Counted from the stretch's first letter, positions 25,031-34,163 are shown. The stretch is 64,000 nucleotides of DNA from Ruminococcaceae bacterium UBA7217 (GCA_002490425.1 DKTZ01000016.1:837-64836); one strand, 5' to 3'. Numbers and translations: made by a program. The notes: generated from the letters alone by a model not told the origin.

Positions 25031-25204
25031 GCGGCAAACATAAAGCTTTGCTTTTTGCGGTATTGCCCTTTATTACACTGTTTACAAAATGTTCATTGTT
25101 TGTCTATTGTTATTCAATAATTCCGTGTTATATTAAATACAGTTGATCGAGATGATTGACATATTTCATTTTCATTCTCCTTTCTCCCGCTTTTGATAAA
25201 AAAA

Positions 25205-25240
25205 GCAAAAAAACAGCTCCCGAAAGGGAGTTGTTTTTTT
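25205..25240. terminator. bidirectional terminator
   Basis: AACAGCTCCC pairs with GGGAGTTGTT around GAAA, with A and T tracts on both sides. It serves the convergent minus-strand gene at 25249 and any read-through from carB. Confidence 0.8.
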
Positions 25241-25248
25241 ATGTAAAT

Positions 25249-25869
25249 CTATTTAATTGCTTCAATTTTACCGTTCAGCGAATTAAAATTTTTTATATAG
25301 TACGGAAAAATTTTTTTAAATTCGCCTATATTGTGAATATCAAGCGGAATACTCGCTTCACAGCTTATGACGGTCATTGCAAGCGTCAGATATATGTTTC
25401 CGTTTGCGTCCGCTGTTCCGCCTGTTATATCGTTTCCGCCCCAAATCACAAGCTCGTCCTCATCGTCAAACGAACAGGCAATATTAAGCTTTGTAAACGT
25501 TTTAACCGCTAAATCCACTGTTTCCTTTTTAATTGACCGAAGTCCGCTCAACTGAATAAAGCCTTTTTCGCAGACAGCGCCAAGCGCACAGTAAATAAAA
25601 AAATCAATTTCACTTTCCTTTATGCGCCTTGACATTCCGAAAAGCCTGTTCCGTGAAACCGTGATATTATCACCGTCCCGACTGACATTTGCACCCATAT
25701 AGTGAAGCGTATCGGGGAATTTTTCCGCAAAGCCGTCCGCTTTAATTTCTTTTAGCGTTACACCCTGCTCCGAGAGAGCACCTGCGCATAAAAGAAAAAT
25801 ATTTGAGCTGTCATTTGCATTTACATCTATTTCACCGTGCAGATGTGACGGCGTACATCTTATGTTCAT
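25249..25869 (-). CDS. half-length EPSP-synthase-like protein, probably not catalytic
   Basis: A 206-residue soluble protein resembling the EPSP synthase/MurA fold. Its opening (GEIDVNANDSSNIFLLCAGA) parallels the substrate segment of AroA, but the SKS lysine is replaced (NDSS). A middle part (YCALGAVCEKGFIQLSGLRS) matches a later repeat of the fold. DITGGTADANGNIYLTLAMT and the closing EFKKIFPYYIKNF resemble the end of AroA. Known catalytic motifs such as NAGTAMR are missing, and the length is half the usual 420 or so. It has no RBS I would call strong, sits alone, and may be a decayed or repurposed protein. The relation is my reading only. Confidence 0.55.
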   Translation of the reverse strand: MNIRCTPSHLHGEIDVNANDSSNIFLLCAGALSEQGVTLKEIKADGFAEKFPDTLHYMGANVSRDGDNITVSRNRLFGMSRRIKESEIDFFIYCALGAVCEKGFIQLSGLRSIKKETVDLAVKTFTKLNIACSFDDEDELVIWGGNDITGGTADANGNIYLTLAMTVISCEASIPLDIHNIGEFKKIFPYYIKNFNSLNGKIEAIK

Positions 25870-25973
25870 TTAAAACTCCTGTTTAAATATTAAAATTCAA
25901 CGGTAATATTAAAGCAATAAAAAAGCTACACCAATTTGATATTATAATCCGTAAAACAACATCCATACAATAA

Positions 25974-26084
25974 GTAGGGTCAGGCTTCCACGCCTGACCG
26001 TCATTTTCGGCGGTAGCAAGCCACCGCCCTACTCTCTGAATTACAAGTGAAAATGTCGGGACGATGAGGCATCGTCCCCTACAA
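25974..26084. repeat. cluster of three GTAGGG/CCTAC palindromes
   Basis: GGTCAGGC/GCCTGACC (25978-25999) is preceded by GTAGG. GGCGGT/ACCGCC (26009-26028) is followed by CTAC. GGGACGATG-AGG-CATCGTCCC (26058-26078) is followed by CCTACAA. They fill the gap between trpS and the EPSP-synthase-like gene. Confidence 0.7.
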
Positions 26085-26096
26085 TTGCATTATTTA

Positions 26097-27107
26097 TCAA
26101 AGCTGAAACAGACCTGTCTTTTTCATTGCCTTGCTAAGTGTCCGCTGAGCAAGTCTCCCTGCCCTTTCAGCGCCGATTTCGGCACATTTTGTGAGATATG
26201 ATTTGTCATTCATCAGCCTGTTAAATTCCGATTTAAACGGACGAAGCTCCTCAACAACAGCTTCTGCAACAGCCGATTTAAAATCGCCGTAGCCCTTGCC
26301 GTCAAATTCTTTTTCTATCTCATCATAGGTCTTGCCCGTACAGCAGGAATAAATGCCCATAAGGTTATTTATTCCGTCCTTGCCCTCGGCGTATCTTACT
26401 TTAGCTTCGGAATCCGTAACGGCACTCTTTATCTTTTTAACGATAACGCTGTCCTCGTCAAGCATTGAGATGTATCCCTTTGGATTCGGGTCTGACTTAC
26501 TCATTTTCTGAGTCGGATCCTGAAGAGATTTTACCCTTGCGCCGATTTTCCCAATAAACGGTTCGGGAAGCTTAAATGTGTTGCCGTAAACAGTATTGAA
26601 ACGCTCCGCAATGTCACGTGCTATTTCAAGATGCTGTTTTTGGTCTTCTCCTATGGGAACAAAATCCGTTTGATACAAAAGAATATCCGCCGCCATTAAA
26701 ATAGGATACGTGAAAAGACCTACATTCACGTTTTCGGGATGCTTTTCACTCTTATCCTTAAACTGAGTCATTCTTGCCGCCTCGCCGAACTGAGTACAAC
26801 AGCTCAGCAACCACGAAAGCTGTGCGTGCTGAGGCACATGGCTTTGAATAAATACAATATTTTTTTCAGGGTCAATGCCCAGTGCCAAAAGTATTGCGTA
26901 CATTTCAAGAGTTCTTCTGCGTAAATCCGCAGGCTCGGGGCGAACCGTCAGCGAATGTAAATCCGCAACTGCATAAAGACAGTCATATTCCCCTTCGGAC
27001 ATATCCTTCCAATTTTTCAAAGCGCCCAAATAATTGCCGAGAGTGGGTGTACCCGTCGGTTGAATTGCGCTTAATACTATTTTCTTTTTTATAGCTGTGT
27101 TTTCCAT
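26097..27107 (-). CDS. trpS: tryptophanyl-tRNA synthetase
   Basis: A 336-residue class I synthetase that charges tRNA-Trp. The HIGH-equivalent lies in QPTGTPTLGNYLGAL and the KMSKS loop is intact (TQKMSKSDPNP). Length and order fit bacterial TrpRS. I find no T-box in the 5' region (27108-27240), where a Trp T-box might be expected in Firmicutes. No trp biosynthesis genes are nearby. It is flanked by a terminator hairpin upstream and a palindrome cluster downstream, so it is probably monocistronic. Confidence 0.94.
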   Translation of the reverse strand: MENTAIKKKIVLSAIQPTGTPTLGNYLGALKNWKDMSEGEYDCLYAVADLHSLTVRPEPADLRRRTLEMYAILLALGIDPEKNIVFIQSHVPQHAQLSWLLSCCTQFGEAARMTQFKDKSEKHPENVNVGLFTYPILMAADILLYQTDFVPIGEDQKQHLEIARDIAERFNTVYGNTFKLPEPFIGKIGARVKSLQDPTQKMSKSDPNPKGYISMLDEDSVIVKKIKSAVTDSEAKVRYAEGKDGINNLMGIYSCCTGKTYDEIEKEFDGKGYGDFKSAVAEAVVEELRPFKSEFNRLMNDKSYLTKCAEIGAERAGRLAQRTLSKAMKKTGLFQL

Positions 27108-27233
27108 AAGCCTCGCCTTTCCGAAATGCCTTACAGCAATATTTTCTATATATTATCCTATTTTTTGCCCTGTTTGTCAAGGAAGGAAAATGCACAATGC
27201 AACGGTTCATCAAAAGATATGCTCTATAAAGGT

Positions 27234-27273
27234 AAAAATTTAACCCTCCGAAGCCAACAGTGCAACGGAGGGT
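27234..27273 (-). terminator. terminator of the glycogen operon
   Basis: ACCCTCCG (27243-27250) pairs with CGGAGGGT (27266-27273). On the minus strand it is followed by TTAAATTTTTACC, and on the plus strand by ATTTTTA, so it may work both ways. It lies just after the XRE gene end. Confidence 0.65.
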
Positions 27274-27277
27274 ATTT

Positions 27278-27601
27278 TTATTCTTCAAGCATAATGTCAA
27301 TAATTTGCACAATTTTATTTTGAATTTCAGCAGGTGCGTTTAAAATTTTCTGGGCAACAATATTTGCATCACCATCATTTATTTCACCTGTCAGCAGATA
27401 ATCCGCCGAAACATCTAAAGCAATGCTGAGCTTCAAAAGATTTTCTGAGAGAATTGATTTGCTGCCTCGCTCAGCAGTTGACACCATTTAGGGTGAAACA
27501 TCAGCACGGGCAGCTAATTCCTCTTGTGACAGACCCAGTTGCTTACGCCTTTTAATAATGCGGTCGCCCATTTCATTATAAAACTTATCGGTTCTCTGCA
27601 T
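27278..27601 (-). pseudogene. XRE-family regulator interrupted by an in-frame stop
   Basis: Reading from ATG 27601 gives MQRTDKFYNEMGDRIIKRRK, then the HTH start LGLSQEELAARADVSP and TAA at codon 38 (27490-27488), then in the same frame MVSTAERGSKSILSENLLKL and DVSADYLLTG, a normal XRE continuation. Replacing the stop by Gln would give a full 107-residue protein, so a single C-to-T change is the simplest explanation. The stop is followed directly by ATG, so restart could yield a second half, but the DNA-binding helices are split. It overlaps the glgA stop by one base (TAATG) and ends the glycogen operon. Confidence 0.8.
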
Positions 27602-29022
27602 TACAGCAATGATTTATAAAGGCGAATGTACTCGTTGGCGCTCTTGCCCCAGGAGTTGTCGCACTCCATTGCACGCTTAACAAGAATATTCCAGCCCTCT
27701 GTATTTTGGTAGCCGTCAACAGCACGCTTAATTGTATAAAGCATATCGTGAGCATTATAGCTTGCAAAGGTAAAGCCGTTGCCCTTGCCGTCTCCCGAGT
27801 CCTGAATTGAGTCGCGAAGTCCGCCTGTTTCGCGGACTATCGGAATTGTGCCGTAGCGAAGCGAAATCATCTGCGAAAGTCCGCAAGGCTCGCTCTTTGA
27901 GGGCATAAGGAACATATCCGCACCTGCGTAAATCTTCTTTGAAAGCGACGGAATAAAGCCAAGCTCAATACCCATTTTATCGGGGTGTTTAGCCGCCATC
28001 TCCTTGAAAAAGCTTTCATACTGCCATTCGCCAGAGCCGAGCAAAACTACCTGACAGTCGACTGTTGAGAGCAGCTCGTCAAGCACAGCCTTTACAAGGT
28101 CAAAGCCCTTATGCCCCACAAGACGGGAAACCATACCGATAACAGGTACGTCGGAACGAACGGGCAGTCCGAAATGCTCCTGAAGAGCCTTTTTGTTTGC
28201 CGCTTTGCCTTTGACAAAATCGGCAGTGCCGTAATTTTTAACAATATCCTTATCGGTTTCAGGGTTGTAAAGCTCCGTGTCAATTCCATTAAGTATACCC
28301 GACAGTTTCCAGCTTCTTTGATTAAGAATAATGTCAAGACCGTGCGAATACCACGGGTCAAGAATTTCGCCAGCATAAGACGGACTTACAGTTGTGATTT
28401 TGTCGGCACATTCAATTGCACCCTTCATATAATTGCAGTCGCCGTCATATTCAAGTAAGCTTGCTTTGTCACCAGGTAATCCTACAACCTCGCCCAAAAG
28501 CTCCATACCGTATGTGCCCTGATACTGAATGTTGTGAATTGTGAAAACAGTTTTAATGTTTTCATAGCCCTCACGGTTTGCGTAAAGCGTTGTGTAATAA
28601 ACGGGAGTTAATGCCGACTGCCAGTCGTTACAGTGGATAATGTCGGGTTTAAAGCCGATATGGGGAATCATTTCAAGCACTGCTCTTGCAAAAAATGCAA
28701 AGCGTTCGGCGTCATCGTAATAGCCGTAAATTCCGTCACGCTTGAAATAATACTGATTGTCAAGAAGATAGTAAATAACTCCGTTTGCCTTTGCCTCAAA
28801 AATTCCGCAATACTGCCGTCTCCATGCAACGGGTACGGAAATTGAAGTAAGGAAAGTCATTTTATCCTTAAGCTCCTGACTTATTGTGTCATAAAGCGGC
28901 ATAACAACTCTGGCTCCGATAAGACGTTTGCGCAGTGCCCCCGGAAGAGAGCCAGCAACGTCGCCCAGTCCCCCCGAAGCCTTAAATGGGAGCGCCTCAC
29001 TTGATACATATAATACTTTCAT
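27601..29022 (-). CDS. glgA: glycogen synthase
   Basis: A 473-residue GT5 glucosyltransferase that extends alpha-1,4-glucan from ADP-glucose. The N-terminal KASGGLGDV is the ADP-glucose binding signature, and the C-terminal part has PSKSEPCGLSQMISLRYGT and RETGGLRDS. ATG 29022 (MKVLYVSSEALPF) fits the family start. A GTG at 29052 in the same frame lacks an RBS. The ATG lies one base after the stop of a 19-codon leader ORF with a strong RBS, suggesting coupled translation. It follows glgD and precedes the broken XRE gene. Confidence 0.92.
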   Translation of the reverse strand: MKVLYVSSEALPFKASGGLGDVAGSLPGALRKRLIGARVVMPLYDTISQELKDKMTFLTSISVPVAWRRQYCGIFEAKANGVIYYLLDNQYYFKRDGIYGYYDDAERFAFFARAVLEMIPHIGFKPDIIHCNDWQSALTPVYYTTLYANREGYENIKTVFTIHNIQYQGTYGMELLGEVVGLPGDKASLLEYDGDCNYMKGAIECADKITTVSPSYAGEILDPWYSHGLDIILNQRSWKLSGILNGIDTELYNPETDKDIVKNYGTADFVKGKAANKKALQEHFGLPVRSDVPVIGMVSRLVGHKGFDLVKAVLDELLSTVDCQVVLLGSGEWQYESFFKEMAAKHPDKMGIELGFIPSLSKKIYAGADMFLMPSKSEPCGLSQMISLRYGTIPIVRETGGLRDSIQDSGDGKGNGFTFASYNAHDMLYTIKRAVDGYQNTEGWNILVKRAMECDNSWGKSANEYIRLYKSLL

Positions 29023-29023
29023 T

Positions 29024-29083
29024 TTAATCGCCATGCGATACAGTATTCGCACAAAAAGCCATTAAAAACAGCTTGATTTGCAC
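29024..29083 (-). CDS. 19-residue leader peptide before glgA
   Basis: AAAGGAG lies seven bases before GTG 29083, which opens a frame encoding MQIKLFLMAFCANTVSHGD and closing at TAA (29026-29024), one base before the glgA ATG. This is the only good ribosome binding site near glgA, so the peptide may simply deliver ribosomes to glgA. It could also be the trace of a frameshifted longer start. Confidence 0.45.
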   Translation of the reverse strand: MQIKLFLMAFCANTVSHGD

Positions 29084-29168
29084 GGTATCGCTCCTTTCAT
29101 TATTATATAAACTTATTTGCCGTACAGCACCGCCGAAAACATGACAGTGCTGTTTCTTTCTTTTATGA

Positions 29169-30284
29169 TTAGATAACAATTCCCTTGCCGATGTAAACGG
29201 GGTAATTTTCAGCGCCCGAAAGAGTCTTATTCGGTGTTACAACAACATTTTTATCCGTAATAACACAGTTTATAACGGAATTCTGTGCAATGTATGTATC
29301 CTGCATTACGATTGAATTTTTAACAACTGCTCCTTTTTCAATTCTTGCGCCTCTGAATACAATTGAGTTTTCAACCTCACCGTCAATAATACAGCCGTTT
29401 GCTACAAGTGAATTTTTAACACTTGAGCCTATGCCGTAGGTTGCAGGCATATCATCCTTAAGCTTTGTATAAACAGGACGCTCGGCATTAAAGAGATTTA
29501 AGCAGTTTTCAGGCTCTAAAAGGCTCATATTTGCCTTGAAATAAGATGCCATTGAGTCGATTGTAACGGCATAATCCTTAAATTCAAGACCGTAAATTTT
29601 AAGCTTGTCAACATTTTTCTGAATGATGTCTGATTCGAAATCAGTCAGATTCTGGCTGATAGCCTCATTCATAAGCCTTTCAAGCAAGCTCTTCTTCATA
29701 AGAATCATATTGAGTGAATAATTTACATCTTCAGCGCCTGACGGTGCAAACGAAACCTTTGTGACTCTGCCGTCAGAATCAACATCCATAATCATTGCGT
29801 CCTGAAGAGCGGGAGAATTACCGTGCTTGTAAAGAATGGTTATGTCTGCGTCCTTTTCTGTGTGGAAATCCATAATATCACGCACATCAGCGTTAAATAC
29901 CGTATTACAGTCGGAGAAGAGAACATATTCCTCATTTGAACGGCTGATAAAGCTCATTGCGCCTTTAAGCGATGCAATTTTATCAACATTACTGCCCTGC
30001 TCTGCCGTTGAGAAAGGCGGAAGCAGGAACATACCCTCTGTTTTTCTTGACAAATCCCACGGCTTGCCTGTGCCGAGATGGTCCATTAGTGACTGATAAT
30101 TTGACTTTGTAATAACGCCGACCTTTTCAATGTCCGCATTTACCATATTTGAAAGTGCAAAATCAATAAGACGGTATCTGCCTGCAAAAGGAACAGAGCC
30201 CATTGTGCGAAGTCCTGTAAGCTCAGGCAAGCACTCGTCATAAGCATTTGAGAAAACAATTCCTACAATATTCTGTCCTGTCAT
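29169..30284 (-). CDS. glgD: glucose-1-phosphate adenylyltransferase subunit GlgD
   Basis: A 371-residue GlgC paralogue. The N-terminal nucleotidyltransferase fold is recognisable (GLRTMGSVPFAGRYRLIDFALS), but the canonical GGxGxRL loop near the start is replaced by FSNAYDECLPEL, as in GlgD proteins. The C-terminal left-handed beta-helix has hexapeptide repeats (IVFRGARIEKGAVVKNSIVM). GlgD is regarded as a regulatory or weakly active partner of GlgC in Firmicutes. The genes are one base apart, supporting a heteromer. Confidence 0.92.
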   Translation of the reverse strand: MTGQNIVGIVFSNAYDECLPELTGLRTMGSVPFAGRYRLIDFALSNMVNADIEKVGVITKSNYQSLMDHLGTGKPWDLSRKTEGMFLLPPFSTAEQGSNVDKIASLKGAMSFISRSNEEYVLFSDCNTVFNADVRDIMDFHTEKDADITILYKHGNSPALQDAMIMDVDSDGRVTKVSFAPSGAEDVNYSLNMILMKKSLLERLMNEAISQNLTDFESDIIQKNVDKLKIYGLEFKDYAVTIDSMASYFKANMSLLEPENCLNLFNAERPVYTKLKDDMPATYGIGSSVKNSLVANGCIIDGEVENSIVFRGARIEKGAVVKNSIVMQDTYIAQNSVINCVITDKNVVVTPNKTLSGAENYPVYIGKGIVI

Positions 30285-30285
30285 A

Positions 30286-31503
30286 TTACTTGCCCTCCTT
30301 TGAAATATTTTCCGAAATCATTTCTTTCGGTGCGACCTTTGCGCCCTCGCCGACTATTACTTCTGCGCCGACAACGGCAATACCCCATTCATCACGGTCA
30401 GCGTAATTTTCAGGGCAATCGCCTACCTTTGCGCCCGATTCAATAACCGCGTCCTCGGCAATAATTGCATATTCAACGTCTGCGCCTTTCTTTATAACAG
30501 CGCCGGGCATTACTATTGAGTAGCGCACCTTTGCGCCCTCTTCAACCGTTACATCGTGGAAAAGGATTGAATAGTCAACCTCGCCGAATACTCTTGAGCC
30601 CTCTGACACCATCGAGTTCTGAACATCCGCAGTAGAAGCAATGTACTGCGGCGGAGTTGTAGGTGTTCTTGAATAGATTTTCCATGAATTGTCTGACAAA
30701 TCAAGGTCAACCTTAGGATTAAGCAAATCAAGATTAGCCTCCCAAAGAGAGTCGATTGTGCCGACATCTTTCCAGTAACCGTCGAAAAGGTAAGCGAACA
30801 TTCTCTCGCCTGCTTTGTGCATCGCAGGGATAACATCCTTTCCGAAGTCGTTTGAGGAATTCGGATTGTTCTCATCGTCAATAAGGTACTGTCTTAGCTT
30901 TGACCAAGTAAATATGTAAACGCCCATTGACGCTTTATTACTGCGGGGATTTTTCGGTTTCTCCTCAAACTCACTGATTGAATTGTCATCATTAAGAATC
31001 ATTAGACCGAAACGTGACGCCTCTTCCCACGGAACTTCAAGCATTGCGATTGTGCAAGCCGCATCGTTCTTTTTGTGGTAATCAAGCATCTTGTTGTAAT
31101 CCATTTTGTAAATGTGGTCGCCCGAAAGAACGGCAACATACTCGGGATTATAACGGTCAATGAAGTTTATGTTTTGGTAAATGGCATTTGCCGTTCCCTT
31201 GTACCACTCCATACCCTTAATCTGCTGGTACGGTGAGAGCATATGAACGCCGCCGTCAATGCGGTCCAAATCCCACGCACTGCCGTTGCCGATGTAATCG
31301 TTAAGCTCTAACGGCTGGTACTGCGTTAAAATGCCCACTGTGTTAATACCTGAATTTACACAGTTTGAAAGCGGGAAATCAATGATTCTGTATTTACCGC
31401 CGTAAGGCACGGCAGGCTTCGCAATGTTCTTTGTAAGTACGCCCAAGCGGCTTCCCTGACCGCCTGCAAGAAGCATTGCAATACATTCCTTTTTACGAGC
31501 CAT
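30286..31503 (-). CDS. glgC: glucose-1-phosphate adenylyltransferase
   Basis: A 405-residue enzyme producing ADP-glucose from ATP and glucose-1-phosphate, the controlling step of glycogen synthesis. It has the intact nucleotide loop AGGQGSRLGVLT, the sugar-phosphate segment GKYRIIDFPLSNCVNSG, LSGDHIYKMDY and FEEKPKNPRS, and a C-terminal beta-helix. TTAGGAGG lies upstream of the ATG. Glycogen genes glgB, glgC, glgD and glgA follow in that order on the minus strand, interrupted only by a hairpin-rich gap after glgB. Confidence 0.94.
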   Translation of the reverse strand: MARKKECIAMLLAGGQGSRLGVLTKNIAKPAVPYGGKYRIIDFPLSNCVNSGINTVGILTQYQPLELNDYIGNGSAWDLDRIDGGVHMLSPYQQIKGMEWYKGTANAIYQNINFIDRYNPEYVAVLSGDHIYKMDYNKMLDYHKKNDAACTIAMLEVPWEEASRFGLMILNDDNSISEFEEKPKNPRSNKASMGVYIFTWSKLRQYLIDDENNPNSSNDFGKDVIPAMHKAGERMFAYLFDGYWKDVGTIDSLWEANLDLLNPKVDLDLSDNSWKIYSRTPTTPPQYIASTADVQNSMVSEGSRVFGEVDYSILFHDVTVEEGAKVRYSIVMPGAVIKKGADVEYAIIAEDAVIESGAKVGDCPENYADRDEWGIAVVGAEVIVGEGAKVAPKEMISENISKEGK

Positions 31504-31965
31504 ATATTTTCCTCCTAAAAGAATTTCGTGTATTTTTGTCCGCCGTGCCGTTAATGTTTGCCTCGTCAGGCGGGCGTATAAAATGAATAAGCGTAAGGCT
31601 TATTTATAGACTGAATATAGCAAAATATTAAAGTTTTCGCCCGCCTTTTTCAAAAGGCGGTGGAGTGGAGAGGCGAAACCTTTCCTTGCAGTCCGCAGAC
31701 TGCAAAACTATTTTATTTAAAAAGCGCAGGAGGGGAAGAAAAATAATCCGGTGGATTGTTTTTCGTGGGAACCCTCGCCGGGGGTTCCCGTTGATTTTTC
31801 AAAATTATATAAATCTCCGTCACGGGACGACGTACAGTGATTTTCCGGACTTTCGGCGGGAGCAAGGTCTTCGCTCCCGCTTCGGTCGGTGCTTCTAAGC
31901 TTCGCTTAGAGGTGTCCACCGGACACCCGCAACCCCGCCCTACATTATTTTTTTTTATATATTAT
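31504..31965. repeat. hairpin-rich intergenic region between glgB and glgC
   Basis: No convincing gene lies in these 460 bases. Instead there is a run of strong hairpins: CCGCCTTTT/AAAAGGCGG near 31643-31663, GGGAACCC/GGGTTCCC near 31768-31790, GCGGGAGC/GCTCCCGC near 31856-31880, CTAAGC/GCTTAG near 31897-31911 and GTGTCC/GGACAC near 31913-31927. A CCGCCCTACA end belongs to the dispersed family. It splits the glycogen operon and may end part of the transcripts. Confidence 0.6.
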
Positions 31966-33903
31966 TTACCTCGTCTTTTTGAGGTAAATTGCGGACATTG
32001 GCGGCAAATCAAGAGAAATGCTCTTGTCAAAGCCGTGCATCGGGATTTTCTCCGTCTTAATTTTTTCGGGGTTCTGCGAAACGCCGAATCCGCCGTACTT
32101 TTCATCGTCCGAATTGAACACTATTTTATAAGCATTGGCTTTGGGAACGCCTATTCTGTAATTTTCCCGTCTTACATTCGTAAAGTTGCAAACCGCAATA
32201 ATTTCTTTCTTGTCCTCAGCAATTCTGCGGAATGCTATAACGGAATTGTCGCAGTCATCGGACGAAATCCACGAAAAGCCCTCCCAAGAGTAATCCACCT
32301 GCCAAAGCTCGGGACTCTTTTTATAAAAATTATTAAGTTCTTTCGTATAATTCTGCATTTTGCGGTGCATATCGTAATCGAGCAAAAGCCAGTCAAGACC
32401 CTGCTCGTAATTCCACTCAATAAACTGACCGAATTCACTGCCCATAAACAGCAGCTTTTTGCCGGGATGCGCCATCATATAACCGAGAAACGCTCTGACT
32501 CCCGCAAATTTTTCTTCATAAGTTCCGGGCATTTTGTTGATAAGCGAGCATTTGCCGTGAACAACCTCATCGTGTGAAATCGGCAGAATGAAATTCTCGG
32601 AAAAAGCGTAGAAAAATGAAAATGTTATACAGCCGTGATTGTTCTTTCGGTAAATTCCGTCAAGAGAGAAATAGCGGAGAATATCATTCATCCAGCCCAT
32701 ATTCCATTTAAAGTTAAAGCCAAGACCGCCCATAAATACGGGCTTTGTAACCATCGGCCAAGCGGTGCTCTCCTCGGCAATCATTAAAGCGCCGGGGTAA
32801 TCACGGAACAAAAGCTCTGAAAGCTTATGGAAGAATTCAACAGCCTCTAAATTTTCAACTCCGCCGTTCTTGTTGGCTATCCATTCGCCGTCCTTACGGT
32901 CGTAATTCAAATAAAGCATTGAGGCGACTGCGTCAATACGAAGTCCGTCAATATGAAATTTATCAAGCCAAAACATTGCGCTTGAGCACAAAAAGCTCCT
33001 TACCTCGTTTTTGCCGAAATCGAACACTCTTGTTCCCCAGCCGTAATGCTCGCCCTTTCTGGGGTCGGCATATTCATAGACGCAAGTACCGTCAAATTCA
33101 TAAAGTCCGTTTGCATCCTTCGGGAAATGCGCAGGAACCCAGTCAAGAATTACGCCGATGCCTACTTTATGAAACTCGTCAATCAAATACATTAAATCGT
33201 GCGGTGTGCCGTAACGTGAGGTCGCAGCGAAATAACCCGTAACCTGATAGCCCCACGAGCCGTCAAACGGGTACTCGGTAAGGGGCATAAACTCAACATG
33301 CGTGTAACCCATATCTTTAACATATGGCACTAATTCGTCAGCCATTTGGCGGTAAGAAAGGAATTTTCCGTCCTCATGCTGTTTCCACGAGCCTAAATGT
33401 ACCTCGTAAATATTAACAGGCTTTGCGTAAACAGCAGAGGTCTTTTTATTCTCTTCCCACTTGCTGTCATTCCACTTATATCCGTCAAGCTCATAAAATT
33501 TTGTGGCGTTCTGCGGCCTTGTTTCCATATGGAAGCCATAGGGGTCGCTTTTCATCAGCCGTTTGCCCTGTTTTGTTAAAATTGAATATTTATAAGCGTC
33601 ATACTGCTTTATGCCGTCTATTTTACATTCCCAAATTCCGCCGTCGGAAATCTTTTCCATAACATTTTCACTGTCAGACCAGTTGTTAAAGTCGCCCGCA
33701 ACTGACACGCTTTCGGCGTGCGGTGCCCATACCCTGAAAACAACTGAGCCGTCAGCATTTCTATGCGAGCCGAAAAATTCATAAGCTCTTGCATTATTAC
33801 CCTGATGGAAAAGGTAAACGGGAACCTCATTCATATCGCTCTTTTTTGTTTTTTTGCTGTTATTTATTTTTACGGAATTTGCCTTGATTTTGTTTTCCTT
33901 CAT
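31966..33903 (-). CDS. glgB: 1,4-alpha-glucan branching enzyme
   Basis: A 645-residue GH13 enzyme that forms alpha-1,6 branches. A CBM48 domain (about 35-125, VVFRVWAPHAESVSVAGDFN) precedes the catalytic barrel with GVILDWVPAHF, nucleophile Asp in GLRIDAVASMLY, acid Glu in IAEESTAWP and LPISHDEVVHG. A Lys-rich 24-residue extension precedes MNEVPVYLFHQGNN, where many homologues start; the RBS is weak at both starts, so the true start is uncertain. A TTGTAA-17-TATAAT promoter lies upstream. Confidence 0.93.
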   Translation of the reverse strand: MKENKIKANSVKINNSKKTKKSDMNEVPVYLFHQGNNARAYEFFGSHRNADGSVVFRVWAPHAESVSVAGDFNNWSDSENVMEKISDGGIWECKIDGIKQYDAYKYSILTKQGKRLMKSDPYGFHMETRPQNATKFYELDGYKWNDSKWEENKKTSAVYAKPVNIYEVHLGSWKQHEDGKFLSYRQMADELVPYVKDMGYTHVEFMPLTEYPFDGSWGYQVTGYFAATSRYGTPHDLMYLIDEFHKVGIGVILDWVPAHFPKDANGLYEFDGTCVYEYADPRKGEHYGWGTRVFDFGKNEVRSFLCSSAMFWLDKFHIDGLRIDAVASMLYLNYDRKDGEWIANKNGGVENLEAVEFFHKLSELLFRDYPGALMIAEESTAWPMVTKPVFMGGLGFNFKWNMGWMNDILRYFSLDGIYRKNNHGCITFSFFYAFSENFILPISHDEVVHGKCSLINKMPGTYEEKFAGVRAFLGYMMAHPGKKLLFMGSEFGQFIEWNYEQGLDWLLLDYDMHRKMQNYTKELNNFYKKSPELWQVDYSWEGFSWISSDDCDNSVIAFRRIAEDKKEIIAVCNFTNVRRENYRIGVPKANAYKIVFNSDDEKYGGFGVSQNPEKIKTEKIPMHGFDKSISLDLPPMSAIYLKKTR

Positions 33904-34039
33904 AATTCACAATTCGCCTTTCCGACACGGGGAGCGAGGAGCTTACACCCTGCCAAAATTATACAGATATATTTTATCACGCCGAATTTAAGTTTTCAAT
34001 AGAATTTTGAACAAAATAATCAAATTGCACACAAATTTT

Positions 34040-34068
34040 ATTATACCCATTTGTGCAGTTTGTTACAA
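34040..34068 (-). promoter_or_regulatory. promoter of glgB
   Basis: On the minus strand TTGTAA (34068-34063) and TATAAT (34045-34040) are 17 bases apart. Imperfect inverted copies of TGCACAAAT flank the -10 (about 34025-34036 and 34049-34057), a possible operator. 33904-34160 holds no gene that I can see. Confidence 0.6.
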
Positions 34069-34163
34069 AATAAGACTGATTTTGACAATAATACTAAAAG
34101 TATATCAAAACAAACTTTCATAAATTACAGCAAATTAAACCGACACAACTTTAAAAAGCACAC

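Noticed and set aside
24943..25146. 67-codon frame containing FFAPKAYEDTPSG
   Set aside because: Only part of it matches copy A, there is no RBS, and its tail is AT-rich filler; treated as a repeat instead.
27108..27240. T-box upstream of trpS
   Set aside because: The GGTGG-ACCGCG core is absent in this interval.
31665..31898. 77-codon frame in the glgB-glgC gap
   Set aside because: It runs through several strong hairpins, lacks a ribosome binding site and shows no protein-like composition.
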